A stretch of DNA of 45,192 bases, taken from NCBI GenBank assembly GCA_022340905.1, contig JAJDNB010000066.1, positions 1 through 45,192 on the forward strand, in the 5' to 3' direction. Both the position numbers and the translations under genes were made by a program. Below, piece after piece: positions 25,301 through 33,630 of the stretch; the first letter of the stretch is position 1, and each line of letters begins with the position of its first letter. Origin of the DNA: Deltaproteobacteria bacterium (GTDB lineage Bacteria > Desulfobacterota > Syntrophobacteria > BM002). The notes below the pieces were generated by a model. That model was given only the letters and a program-made list of their open reading frames with translations. It was not told where the DNA came from and ran no database searches.

Positions 25301-26609
25301 AATCTAGCTGCGGGAAAACTCCTCGCAGGTGTTCGGCGACATGTGCTGCGGTGAGCGGGGTAAGATTGAACTTGTGTATGTCCAATTCTTTACAATATGA
25401 GCTATAAAAGCGCTCCAAGGGGGGTGGATCCCCTTCTGAGTTGTCATGAGATGTTTCTGATGCAGTGGCACAAATAAAGATGGGAAAATTTTTATTCAGG
25501 ATCAGCCGACGCAGAAGGAGCAAGGTGGCTTCGTCAGCAAAGTGCAGATCGTCAACGAGCAATATGAAAGGACGGGAACTGAGCACTTTGGGCATAAAAT
25601 TTACCAGGGTGGTAAAAAGGCCCTCTCTCTGAGCTTTTTCGTCGTCCTTGCTGTAGCTCTCAAATTCTCCCAGCTGCGGAAGGATGTGGGAAAGGTAGTA
25701 GGTCTCTTTTGGATTTAGGCCTTCAAGGATTTTTACGCCCTTGTCGGGTAGCCGGTTGAATGTTTCGATCAGAATTTTGGTAGTTAAATAGTAGGGACGG
25801 AAGAGCTCTTGGGCTACACCATCTACCTTAATCTGCCAATCTCTGCCTTCCGAGATATTTTTTTGGATTGTGTCTAGAAACTCGCTTTTTCCCAGACCGG
25901 CAGCCCCCTCCACAATAAGAAACTGACTTTTTCCCCCACTGAATCTCTTCAGGGCTTCGGCCACGTTGGCAAGTTGCGGCTGTCTGCCAGCAATGGTTGC
26001 TTTATCAAGATGGTAAAGGGCTGTTTTGTCAGAAACTTCATGAGGAGTTACCAGACTGGCGTTGGAGAGTCGATCTCGACCTGTTTTCTTGGAGAAATAG
26101 AGGGCCGTATCTACTTTTTGAATGAGATCCTTGCCTGTTTGGGCGTCCTCTGGTGCTGAGGCCACGCCGATACTCAAGGTCAAAACAAATTCATCGTCCG
26201 TCCCTTCTAAGTGAACTGGTTTTTCATGGACTAGCTCGACCAACCGTTCAGCAATTTGCAGCGCAGCCTGTTTTTCAGTCTGGGGCAGGAGTATCATAAA
26301 TTCGTCGCCGGCATACCGAATTGGCAACCCCTGTTCGCCTGCTGCCTTTCGCAACAAAGTGGCCACCCAGATGAGAGCCTGATCACCGGCCTCATGGCCG
26401 TGGGTATCGTTGATTTGTTTGAAATAGTCTATATCCAGCATGATCAACGATATGGGGTGGTTCTCCAGAGAATCCCAGGGGATTTTGTATTCAAAATAGT
26501 TGAGGAGAAATCGGCGGTTATAGATACCGGTGAGTTCGTCTTCAAAAATCAGGCGCGAGGGATCCTTGCCCACATTTTGGAGAAAAGAGAGTAGATCTTG
26601 ATATGCCAT
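22326..26609 (-). CDS. giant GGDEF / STAND-like ATPase / LYPPGS-module / HEAT-repeat signalling protein (paralogue B)
   Basis: 1427 residues with the same domain order as the gene downstream and almost no length shifts in the first 240 residues: GGDEF with AGDEF at 100-104, IAGRQPQL, Walker A GAAGLGKS (235-242), Walker B ILLVDDLH, FGENVSLS region, two LYPP-type modules (LYPPGSKAI, then LYPLKSKAI), and C-terminal HEAT repeats (from about 1180). The linker before the HEAT part is basic (RRRVKVKTQPVKTVQ), unlike the acidic, proline-rich one in A. The two genes clearly arose by tandem duplication and have diverged most in linkers. No N-terminal sensor, signal peptide or transmembrane part is visible. 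A sigma-54-type promoter lies about 80 nt upstream. The ATG at 26609 has no strong ribosome binding site. Confidence 0.88.
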   Translation of the reverse strand: MAYQDLLSFLQNVGKDPSRLIFEDELTGIYNRRFLLNYFEYKIPWDSLENHPISLIMLDIDYFKQINDTHGHEAGDQALIWVATLLRKAAGEQGLPIRYAGDEFMILLPQTEKQAALQIAERLVELVHEKPVHLEGTDDEFVLTLSIGVASAPEDAQTGKDLIQKVDTALYFSKKTGRDRLSNASLVTPHEVSDKTALYHLDKATIAGRQPQLANVAEALKRFSGGKSQFLIVEGAAGLGKSEFLDTIQKNISEGRDWQIKVDGVAQELFRPYYLTTKILIETFNRLPDKGVKILEGLNPKETYYLSHILPQLGEFESYSKDDEKAQREGLFTTLVNFMPKVLSSRPFILLVDDLHFADEATLLLLRRLILNKNFPIFICATASETSHDNSEGDPPPLERFYSSYCKELDIHKFNLTPLTAAHVAEHLRGVFPQLDLPQDFENNLAMITQGNPLFLNEIVRKLIMDRKINLVGNQWVVEPLGEGYLPQSLEQIVSEKIATLDEESRSLLDQASTFGENVSLSMLSGSSEEMEAKVLEFLDQAVAQGLVSSEFQINDETIRFLSKRVLDIAYGAIEEERKQELHERVGSYQEVLFEQHLIPSAATLAYHFKRSTNQEKARNYEKLQVSSNSKLFDAAEAVYYTTERSAEAAPETSPLDKNTLPLIPAVIRSMLLVVRNLKLYPPGSKAIVASNRQVKEVLDQFLGKNELLSLFGIKNALIVNGQKIDVSEYKYFAESFLNLLSRFELKGITFKKGLAEKELQILLEAFGRIKHDMIDQHFWQRFLGEQGIVNIEMTQVRYTVVTDSASPEQTAQLADGEDGFTAADIVAQLEDAEKGLDEQDIRELPDVIRTLLNAARSIKLYPLKSKAITAAIELLQKSLRGILDRKPALTLARVGDSLLVNGEKIDIAEFATLAQAFLKFLDSLSLTSLTFLAAVSSDELEAFVGSLGQLPTSGSDDNYWANVAKEQGLKGILFDLRLYEARVSAARLTPLETRRRVKVKTQPVKTVQKEVSEPGETLDDLAAKMVVRVSDLLLQGDEAKLKDIIKRILQEYLQGPLQTRQKIAKRLRSMLEGLNLGLQNQLAKIMVGLLLLVFSREEDPILLRELANLLHQLNTILLQFGEYAPASQILLHLRRRHQELAETRKEQAKLLGKILLRPLEPKAQQLILEDFRSGDPARRQSAAQLLGSTGQATLPLLIKLIKSEEEFRVRQVAASLLAEQGPQAAKLLKRQLALQTTSDEKVRILEILDSVTRDVRTELAYALADSNEQVRQAALQLAERLNDDQAGKLLLEQTENGNLHVAIAAIESLGKLKPPNANEKILSILQAAKDEKLVLACCHSLGLIGDSASIDYLAKLIAPKGLFRRKRQSAEVRSTAALALSQIDHPRVVQILTSYADDKDPRLRQIANSLKLHPSTPPDGTLAAAK

Positions 26610-26687
26610 AGTAGTCCGTCGAGCCCGTTATTGAGACCGTGGCTTTACATGGGGTAACAATAGCTTTTTCACCCATCTTTGTCCAAA

Positions 26688-26703
26688 TGCAAGCCATATG
26701 CCA
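26688..26703 (-). promoter_or_regulatory. sigma-54 (RpoN) promoter upstream of GGDEF-ATPase paralogue B
   Basis: The minus strand reads TGGCATATGGCTTGCA, which fits the -24/-12 consensus TGGCAYRNNNNTTGCW at every defined position, with GG-N10-GC spacing. The expected start site is about 68 nt before the ATG at 26609. It lies in the 187-nt gap between the YkgJ-type gene and paralogue B and points at B. Confidence 0.75.
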
Positions 26704-26796
26704 ATAGGGAGCTGAAGATGGAGGATGGATATTCACATAGTATTTGATTTATTGATTAAAATGGCTTTTTCAGAATGTCAGAGGGGATGCTAGAAT

Positions 26797-27735
26797 TCAT
26801 CGATCCTCAGCTAGGTGGTAAACTCCATCTTGATCTCTTTCCACCTTGAGACCGTAAGCGCGAATAATCTCAGCTAGAGGTCGTCCCAAGAGGAAGTCCA
26901 ACTCTTCCTCCTGACGATTTAATCTGGTCGTGGCGAGATTTCTGATGGCCACGTCCTTTCTGAGGATCTCCAGTGCCTGATTCAGCACGGTTATGTCCCC
27001 GGTATTGTGCAAATGGATGAAAAGTTCATGTAGTTCTTCGAGATTGCACTGTTCATCGTGGAGTTCCACAAGTTCGATTAGGTCTTGATCGTTTTTTAGA
27101 ATGTCGCGCCTGGTAAGCTTTTGTTCTCGCCAGAATTCCTCCAGAGCTTCTGGATTCCAACATTGCTGAAAACGGCATTGGCTTGGCCGATTCTCATAAA
27201 TAGCGCAGCTTTTCTGGGTTTCTGTATAAAATCTGCAATATCCTTTCTCTTGGTCTTCTTTGAACTTGATTAACTCGCTCGGGAGGGGACCCAGCTTTCC
27301 TTCTATGTTTAATCTTACCGGTTCGCCTCGCCTGAGAGTGTAGATTTGCCGGATTGATATCATGCCCCTGGCCAGAAGGTCGCCATCGCGGAGGTGCAGC
27401 GAAGGACTTCCTAACCGACAACATGCCCCGCAACGGAGACAATAGGGGCGGGTGGAGTAGGCTATCTGGATGATGCGGTCCATGAGTTCATACCATTTTT
27501 GCCTGCGAGCCGAGGGTCCTATCTGCTCCCAGGTGTTGTTCAGTGCGCGATAGCAAGGCTCCCGCTTTACCAAGATAGTGACCCGATCATAATGACTTTC
27601 CACTTGGAGTTTAACCAGTATCTGCCGTAGTGCCTGCCGTACCTGGTCAACAAAGTCCTTACGTTTGCCAGACTGAAAGAGATCTTGGAGAAGTGCGGGG
27701 TCAAGTTGAATGAAATGGGCTGAGTTATGTTTCAC
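26797..27735 (-). CDS. YkgJ-type cysteine-cluster (zinc/iron-chelating) protein
   Basis: The 312-residue protein contains the family signature CLRCGACCR (about residue 99) and later paired cysteines (GYCRFY, SCAIYENRPSQCRFQQCW), together the eight-cysteine putative metal site of the YkgJ / CxxCxxCC family. About 95 residues precede and 115 follow the core; the C-terminal part is helical and charged. Members are widespread and their biochemical role is not settled, so none is assigned. It is followed by a sigma-54 promoter for the next gene and preceded by a gap without obvious promoter. Confidence 0.82.
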   Translation of the reverse strand: MKHNSAHFIQLDPALLQDLFQSGKRKDFVDQVRQALRQILVKLQVESHYDRVTILVKREPCYRALNNTWEQIGPSARRQKWYELMDRIIQIAYSTRPYCLRCGACCRLGSPSLHLRDGDLLARGMISIRQIYTLRRGEPVRLNIEGKLGPLPSELIKFKEDQEKGYCRFYTETQKSCAIYENRPSQCRFQQCWNPEALEEFWREQKLTRRDILKNDQDLIELVELHDEQCNLEELHELFIHLHNTGDITVLNQALEILRKDVAIRNLATTRLNRQEEELDFLLGRPLAEIIRAYGLKVERDQDGVYHLAEDR

Positions 27736-27821
27736 TGAAAATCAAGGCCTCAAAAAATAAAGTAGAGAGAATCGTTGTTCTTGGCAATTTAACCTATACG
27801 TGGAGTGGGAGCAATGTCATG

Positions 27822-27951
27822 CAACGCAGAGCGCATGGTGAAATCGACAGTGAGCGGTAAATGGTAAGCGCCAAAAGATGCAGAGCCACTGCCATATCCG
27901 TTTACCGTTCACCCTTTACTGTTTACCAAACGCTATGCGCCATGCGCTTTG
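27822..27951. repeat. heptad-phased inverted repeat 3' of the nucleoside transporter gene
   Basis: It is two nested layers of 7-mers. Inner: AGTGAGC, GGTAAAT, GGTAAGC (27849-27869) against GTTTACC, GTTCACC, CTTTACT, GTTTACC (27900-27927). Outer: CAACGCA, GAGCGCA (27822-27835) against CGCTATG, CGCCATG, CGCTTTG (27931-27951). The outer words resemble those at 7335-7362. It ends 5 nt from the stop of the transporter gene. Confidence 0.7.
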
Positions 27952-27956
27952 CCTTT

Positions 27957-29177
27957 TCACACCAACACTCCGGCGATGGTGGCGGTGAGAAAAGCGGCCA
28001 AGGTGCCTGAGATAATAGAGAGGATTCCCAGCCTTGCCAGATCATGGCGTCTGCTTGGGGCCATACCACCTATGCCTGCTATCATGATGCCCAGAGAGCC
28101 AAAATTGGCAAAGCCGCAGAGGGCATAGGTTGCTATGATGAGGGAACGTTGACTTAGGATAATCGCACCACTGGCCAACCCCTTGGCCAGGTTCAGATAA
28201 GCGACAAACTCATTCAATACTGTTTTTTGTCCCAACAATGACCCAACCTGGATGGCTTCTTTCCAGGGGATCCCCAGGAGAAAGGCAATGGGAGCGAAGA
28301 GCCAGCCCAGAATGTTTTCGAGGCTCGTGCCGAACAAGCCCAAAAAAGCATTGACCATGGCAACGAGAGCGATGAAGGCAATGAGCATGGCGGCAACGAA
28401 AATGGCCAAATGCACTCCGTCGATAGCGCCGCGGGCGGCGGCGTCTATGAAATTTACGTCCTGTTTCTCGTAGGTGATCTGCACTGTGCCTGCTGTGAGG
28501 GAAGTTTGGCTTTCTGGGATCATGATTTTGGCAACCACCACGGCTGCAGGTGCACTCATAAGGCTGGCCGAGAGGATGTGGCCCGCCACTTGGGGAAAAT
28601 GAGGCTGAAGGATGCCGATGTAAGCTGCCATGACACTTCCGGCGATAGTAGCCATGCCGGCGCTCATTAGACAGAAGAGCTCCGATTCGGTCATCTTTTC
28701 CACATAGGGTCGAACGAGAATAGGTGCTTCCACCATGCCGACAAACACATTTGCTGCAACGCCAAGGGCCTCTGCTCCAGAAACACCCAATGTGCGAGTA
28801 AAGATCCGTGCCATTTGACGCACCACCCATTGCAAGAAACCGAAATGGTAGAGTATAGCGGAGAGTGATGAAAAAAAGATGATCACGGGTAAAACTTGAA
28901 AGGCAAGGATGAAGCCGATTTTTTCAACATTCACCAGGTCACCGAAGACGAAACTGGAGCCCGCTTGGGTAAAATTGATCAACCTTTCGGCTCCCCGGCC
29001 CACCCAATAGAACATCTTATGGCCCACCCGGGTGCGCAAAACTACGAGACCAAAGACAAACTGAAGACCGATGCCCCCGAGAATGATTTTGTAAGGGAGC
29101 TTCCTCCGGTTCTTTGAGAAAATAAAAGCGATGAGCAAAAGTCCTGGAATGCCTAGTAAGGAGATCAACCTTTGCAT
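27957..29177 (-). CDS. concentrative nucleoside transporter (NupC/CNT family)
   Basis: The 406-residue integral membrane protein has the N-terminal three-helix part and the core CNT domain. It carries VFVGMVEAPILVRPY (the GQTEAP-like loop, here GMVEAP), the Gate domain around FFSSLSAILYHFG, and the signature GQKTVLNEFVAY. The C-terminal GFANFGSLGIMIAGIG motif is that of the family. CNT proteins import nucleosides by Na+ or H+ symport across the inner membrane; specificity cannot be read here. It stands alone between two repeat elements. Confidence 0.92.
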   Translation of the reverse strand: MQRLISLLGIPGLLLIAFIFSKNRRKLPYKIILGGIGLQFVFGLVVLRTRVGHKMFYWVGRGAERLINFTQAGSSFVFGDLVNVEKIGFILAFQVLPVIIFFSSLSAILYHFGFLQWVVRQMARIFTRTLGVSGAEALGVAANVFVGMVEAPILVRPYVEKMTESELFCLMSAGMATIAGSVMAAYIGILQPHFPQVAGHILSASLMSAPAAVVVAKIMIPESQTSLTAGTVQITYEKQDVNFIDAAARGAIDGVHLAIFVAAMLIAFIALVAMVNAFLGLFGTSLENILGWLFAPIAFLLGIPWKEAIQVGSLLGQKTVLNEFVAYLNLAKGLASGAIILSQRSLIIATYALCGFANFGSLGIMIAGIGGMAPSRRHDLARLGILSIISGTLAAFLTATIAGVLV

Positions 29178-29214
29178 AACCCTGATCCTTATGCTGCCAG
29201 CTGAAAATACTTAC

Positions 29215-29356
29215 CACGAAGGGCACAAAGGTGATTGGAGATTTCAGATTTTAGATTGCAGAATGGCAAGAGGAGGAAGGAGAAGGTTTTCCAATCTGCA
29301 ATCTGCTATCAACATTCTGAAATTCCAAAACTTTGTGTACTTCGTGTTCTTTGTGG
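29215..29356. repeat. heptad-phased inverted repeat 3' of recG
   Basis: The inner left arm is AGATTTC, AGATTTT, AGATTGC, AGAATGG (29239-29266). The inner right arm is CCAATCT, GCAATCT, GCTATCA, ACATTCT, GAAATTC (29291-29325). The outer words CACGAAG and CACAAAG (29215-29230) pair with CTTTGTG, CTTCGTG and CTTTGTG (29331-29355). The same two-layer design and words recur at 33631-33763. It ends 18 nt from the recG stop. Confidence 0.75.
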
Positions 29357-29374
29357 TTAATTGCAGTTTGGCAA

Positions 29375-31492
29375 CTAGGAAGTCTTCAGCAACTCGGCAG
29401 CCTGCAAACTCTGCCGATGGATTTTCTCTTTAATGGCCCCATGGGCTGGTTTTGTTAATTTCGGATCCTTTTTCATGAGAGTCAAAGCCGCTTGCCTTGC
29501 TGCCGCCAGTGTGTCTGCGTCGCGGACCAAATTTGCCAGCTTCAGGTCAATGAAGCCAGCTTGCTGAACCCCAATCAAATCGCCTGGGCCTCGTATACGC
29601 AAATCTTCTTCGGCGATTCGAAAGCCATCGTTGCTTTGTTCCATGATGGCCAGCCGCTGCCTCGTTTCCAAGCCGAGTCCTTCATGGATGAGCAGGCAAT
29701 AGGAATAGTGACTACTCCTCCCCACCCGGCCTCGTAACTGGTGAAGCTGGGAGAGTCCGAATCTCTCCGGATGTTCAATAACCATGACAGTAGCGTTTGG
29801 CACATCAATTCCCACCTCGATGACGGTGGTGGCAACGAGAAGCTGTATCTTTTCCCTGGCAAAGGCGGTCATGATCTTCTGTTTTTCTTCCCCAGCCATG
29901 CGACCGTGTAAAATGGCCATGGGGATGTCAGGGAAGATCTCTTTTTGTAAGTGTTCCTTCATAGAGGTGACATCTTTTAAATCTGACTTTTCAGATTCCT
30001 CTACCAGGGGGTAGATAATGTAGGCTTGCCGGCCTCGAGTAAACTCTTGCCGCAGAAGCTCGTAAACTTTCTTCCTTTGCTTGGCATGTATTACTTGGGT
30101 TTCTACTGGAGTTCTACCGGGGGGGAGTTCATCGATTATCGAAACATCGAGATCGCCATATACGGTCATTGCCAAAGTCCGTGGTATGGGGGTTGCCGTC
30201 ATTACCAGTACGTGAGGACTTCCACCTTTGTGTCTGAGGGCTAACCGCTGGAGTACGCCGAAGCGATGTTGTTCGTCTATGATCACCAAGCCAAGTCGTT
30301 TGAAGGTGACGTGTTTTTGGATCAGTGCATGGGTGCCGATGATCAGACTGGCTTCACCACTGGCAATAGCCTTCGTACTCGTCAGCTTCTCCTTAGACTT
30401 CAATTTGGAAGTCAACAGGACTAGCTCCACCCCAAGAGGTTCGGCAAAGGGCTTTAAATTGACAAAATGCTGGTGAGCTAGTATCTCGGTGGGCGCCATC
30501 ACCGCAGCCTGAAACCCGTTTGAAATGACTATAAGTGCCGTAAGCAGGGCGACTATAGTCTTACCGCAACCTACGTCTCCCTGAATCAGTCGGTTCATAG
30601 GACGCTTTTGACCGAGGTCGGCAGCTATTTCTCGCATAACCCGTTTTTGAGCTTTAGTGAGACTGAAAGGAAGTAATTTGCCAACTCGACCCAAAAAATC
30701 TCGATCGAGGACCATGGGATGACCGGTTTCGCGGGCCAAATCTTCCCGACTTCTAATAATCAGGAGTTCCAGGAAGAAGAGTTCTTCGAAGATAAGCCGG
30801 CGCAACCCAGATGAAAGCTTTTGAGTCTTGGAAACTTCTGGGAATTCCGTTGGGAAGTGAACTTGGCGCAGAGCGCTGCGCAAGTCAAGAAGTTTAAAGT
30901 ATTGACGCACAGCATCTGGCAAAGTCTCCACCACCTGGGGAACGAAACTTTCTACCACCTCCTGCATGATGCGCCGATAGGTTCGGGGGGCAACTCCCGG
31001 GATGGGACTGTAACGGGGCACGATTCCACCACCATTTTCTTCAGTGACTACCTCTTCCTCCTCTATCTCCGGGTGATGAATCTCCAGCTGTCCGGCGAAG
31101 ACGCGTAAAGTACCGCTCACCCTGAGAGTGCTTTTTACCCGCTGAAAGCGTTGAATCAGCCAGCGGCCGTAGTGGAACCATTTGGCTGTTACTACACCAG
31201 TGCCATCGCTGAGGGTTACTTCATAGATTTTGCGGCGGCGATATTGGACTTCCCTGGCTCCTAATACTGTGGCCACAAAACTGACGTAATCACCTGGGCG
31301 CAACTTGCTAACGGGAATGCCGCCCCGCTGATCCAGATAACCAAGAGGCAGATTGAAGAGGAGATCTTCTACGGTGACCAAGCCCTTGGCCTTGAGGAGC
31401 CGAGCCAATCGAGGCCCTACGCCTTTGATCGCCTCAACAGGCTGCAGAGGAAGTGAATCAACACCGGCAGTATCTGATTTACGACTCGACAT
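29375..31492 (-). CDS. recG: ATP-dependent DNA helicase RecG
   Basis: It remodels stalled forks and branch-migrates Holliday junctions. A helix-hairpin-helix-like start (IKGVGPRLARLLKAKGL) is followed by the wedge OB domain (about 60-150). The SF2 helicase domains carry motif I GDVGCGKT, motif II DEQHRFG, motif III MTATPIPRTLAM, and VIEVGIDVPNATVMVIE with the QLHQLRGRVGRS motif VI, then the RecG C-terminal LRIRGPGDLIGVQQAG block. Length 705 is normal. The ATG at 31492 lies just after AGGA with unusually short spacing, so the start is somewhat uncertain. It is downstream of the UvrD-like helicase gene on the same strand. Confidence 0.96.
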   Translation of the reverse strand: MSSRKSDTAGVDSLPLQPVEAIKGVGPRLARLLKAKGLVTVEDLLFNLPLGYLDQRGGIPVSKLRPGDYVSFVATVLGAREVQYRRRKIYEVTLSDGTGVVTAKWFHYGRWLIQRFQRVKSTLRVSGTLRVFAGQLEIHHPEIEEEEVVTEENGGGIVPRYSPIPGVAPRTYRRIMQEVVESFVPQVVETLPDAVRQYFKLLDLRSALRQVHFPTEFPEVSKTQKLSSGLRRLIFEELFFLELLIIRSREDLARETGHPMVLDRDFLGRVGKLLPFSLTKAQKRVMREIAADLGQKRPMNRLIQGDVGCGKTIVALLTALIVISNGFQAAVMAPTEILAHQHFVNLKPFAEPLGVELVLLTSKLKSKEKLTSTKAIASGEASLIIGTHALIQKHVTFKRLGLVIIDEQHRFGVLQRLALRHKGGSPHVLVMTATPIPRTLAMTVYGDLDVSIIDELPPGRTPVETQVIHAKQRKKVYELLRQEFTRGRQAYIIYPLVEESEKSDLKDVTSMKEHLQKEIFPDIPMAILHGRMAGEEKQKIMTAFAREKIQLLVATTVIEVGIDVPNATVMVIEHPERFGLSQLHQLRGRVGRSSHYSYCLLIHEGLGLETRQRLAIMEQSNDGFRIAEEDLRIRGPGDLIGVQQAGFIDLKLANLVRDADTLAAARQAALTLMKKDPKLTKPAHGAIKEKIHRQSLQAAELLKTS

Positions 31493-31509
31493 GTCCTAAA
31501 TTTAGAGAA

Positions 31510-31575
31510 GGTTACTCTTTTTTCCCCTTGGAATTCTGGAAAAGCAGTTACCATAAAGCACGGTAAAGAGCAACC
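31510..31575. repeat. imperfect inverted repeat between the UvrD-like helicase gene and recG
   Basis: GGTTACTCTTT (31510-31520) and AAAGAGCAACC (31565-31575) pair at 10 of 11 positions. A perfect 12-bp palindrome AGGCAGCTGCCT follows at 31583-31594. It sits in the 112-nt gap after the helicase stop. It resembles the heptad elements in position, but the 7-bp phasing is not clear. Confidence 0.4.
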
Positions 31576-31604
31576 AACGAGCAGGCAGCTGCCTTTGCCA
31601 TGCG

Positions 31605-33593
31605 TCAAAAGAACTCACGCTGTGTCTCTTTCGGGGGTTTTCTCTTCCTGGCGGGGGGAGATACTTCTTCAAGGAGATGGGATGGGATTTCTTTGATAAA
31701 ACTCGAAGGTTTGCACGTCCGGTATTCCCCATAAAAAGACCGGCGATCCACCGTCGACAGTATTAACCGCTGGCGAGCTCTGGTCATAGCCACATAAAAG
31801 AGCCGACGCTCCTCCTGGAGAGCTTCCTCACCTTGATTCTTGTGAGCTAGTGGAAGCAGATCCTGATCCAGACCGCAGATAAAAACCACCGGGAACTCTA
31901 GACCTTTGGCTCCGTGCAAAGTCATCATCGTCACCGCATCAGCTCGGTGGTCGAAAAAATCACCAGAACGCCACTGGGATAGATCATGAAGAAAAGCTGG
32001 TAAGGTCTCCATTGCCGGGTTGTCGCCATGGATTCCAGCAAGTAGCTGGAGCCACCCAAAGCTTTCCTGTGCTGAAGATATCTCGGCAAAATACTGACCC
32101 AAACCAGTTTCCTCCCAGGCTCTCGCTAACAGTTCTGTCAATGGCAGCTCGGCCAAGTAGTTTTGCAGCGAAATGATGGTGCGTCTAAGAAAATCAATGG
32201 CTGACTGGTAGCGCACAGGAAAAGCGCTATTTCTGCTGGCCAGACGTAGTGCCTCCCATGAGCTCACCCCCCTGTCAATCTCCCCCTCCAGCCACTGCCA
32301 GGCTTTTTCGCCAAGACCGCGGGGAGGGAGGTTAAAGATGATCTGAAGATTTTTGCTGCTGTGGGTGTCCATGGCATAGTAAAGGTATGCGAGTAGTCCG
32401 TCAGCTGCTTGGGTTGTAAAAGGAGCCTTTTCTCCTATGACTTGGAAGGGGATGCCAGCGTTGGAAAGAGCCTCAACAAGTAGGCGGCTTTGAGCATGGG
32501 TTCGATAAAGGATGGCAAAGTCCCTAAAACCGTATTGTCCTTCCTCTGAGGGCATTATGTCTTTATTTTGGTACATTTGATAGTGACTGCTACCACCCAA
32601 GAATCTTTCAATTTCGGCCACTATAAAACGAGCCTCTTGTTTGTCATCTCCAAGTCGAGCTAGTCGGACAGGTGAGCCCGGATCGCCCTCACTCCAGAGC
32701 TTGCAGGTAAAGGGATTACCATTGTGAGAGATGACCTCGACTGCTGCTTCCAAAATTCGTTGGCTGGAACGATAATTTTTTTCCAACATTATCATCCGAG
32801 TGTTGGGATAATCTTCCTGGAAACGTTGGAAAATGGCTGTATGTGAGCCACGAAAGCTGTAAATGGATTGGTCAGTATCCCCCACAACGCATAGATTACG
32901 GTGCGATGCAGCTAGGAGTTGGAGCCAACGGTATTGGGCTTCGTTCACGTCCTGGAATTCGTCTACCAGAATCAACTTGAACAAACTTTGATGCCGGGAA
33001 AGGAGCTTAGGCTCTCCTTCCCAGCGAAAAACTAACCTACTGATTAGATCGTCGAAATCCAGAAAATTATCCTTTTCCAAAGTGTGCTGATAAAGTCGAT
33101 ACACTGGAGCTAGCTGATTTTCACTATCGCTGTTCAGATCGTCAGGGGAAAGAAGCCTCCCTTTTGCCAGGGAGATTTTGCGGCCTACATCCAAGGGCTG
33201 CCAATCAGGTCCTGACAAAGAGAGCTTTCGGAGGATCTCTTTTATAAGATCCAATTGTTTGGCTTCAGAGAGGAGTTCAAGCTTTCCTGTTGCCTTTGTA
33301 CTCTCACGGAGCAAAGAACCGGAGAGAGAGTGGAAGGTCCCTATGGGGATTTCTCCTATTCTGGAGGGCTGGGGCAACAAATCCTTGAGACGGGTGGCCA
33401 TTTCCAGAGCAGCTTTGCGGGTAAAGGTCACCGCCATGACTTGGTTGGGTTCGACCATCTTTTTCTCGATAAGGTGAGCGAGACGATGGGTGAGGACCCT
33501 GGTTTTGCCTGTGCCTGCACCTGCAATGATCAGGAGTGGACCTTGGCCGTGTTCGACGGCCAAACGCTGGGCTCCATTTAGTTCTTCTAGCAT
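31605..33593 (-). CDS. UvrD/PcrA-like superfamily 1A DNA helicase
   Basis: 662 residues from ATG 33593 (MLEELNGAQR); a 5' extension to 33626 adds 11 untypical residues. The SF1A motifs are all present: Q motif LNGAQRLAV, motif I AGAGTGKT, Ia AVTFTRKAALEM, motif II VDEFQDVN, motif III VGDTDQSIYSFRG, IV YRSSQRIL, V TLHGAKGLEFPVVF and VI VAMTRARQRLIL. It is shorter than UvrD or PcrA (about 720) and lacks the usual C-terminal extension. It directly follows the endonuclease-Q-like gene; in some bacteria similar PHP nucleases and UvrD helicases occur together, which suggests joint action on damaged DNA (inference). Confidence 0.92.
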   Translation of the reverse strand: MLEELNGAQRLAVEHGQGPLLIIAGAGTGKTRVLTHRLAHLIEKKMVEPNQVMAVTFTRKAALEMATRLKDLLPQPSRIGEIPIGTFHSLSGSLLRESTKATGKLELLSEAKQLDLIKEILRKLSLSGPDWQPLDVGRKISLAKGRLLSPDDLNSDSENQLAPVYRLYQHTLEKDNFLDFDDLISRLVFRWEGEPKLLSRHQSLFKLILVDEFQDVNEAQYRWLQLLAASHRNLCVVGDTDQSIYSFRGSHTAIFQRFQEDYPNTRMIMLEKNYRSSQRILEAAVEVISHNGNPFTCKLWSEGDPGSPVRLARLGDDKQEARFIVAEIERFLGGSSHYQMYQNKDIMPSEEGQYGFRDFAILYRTHAQSRLLVEALSNAGIPFQVIGEKAPFTTQAADGLLAYLYYAMDTHSSKNLQIIFNLPPRGLGEKAWQWLEGEIDRGVSSWEALRLASRNSAFPVRYQSAIDFLRRTIISLQNYLAELPLTELLARAWEETGLGQYFAEISSAQESFGWLQLLAGIHGDNPAMETLPAFLHDLSQWRSGDFFDHRADAVTMMTLHGAKGLEFPVVFICGLDQDLLPLAHKNQGEEALQEERRLFYVAMTRARQRLILSTVDRRSFYGEYRTCKPSSFIKEIPSHLLEEVSPPARKRKPPKETQREFF

Positions 33594-33630
33594 GGACCAC
33601 CCGTTTCTATAGAAGAACAAAACCAAAAAC

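Noticed and set aside
31583..31594. Perfect 12-bp palindrome AGGCAGCTGCCT as an operator
   Set aside because: A single short palindrome near a stop codon with no second copy upstream of a promoter is not enough to call an operator.
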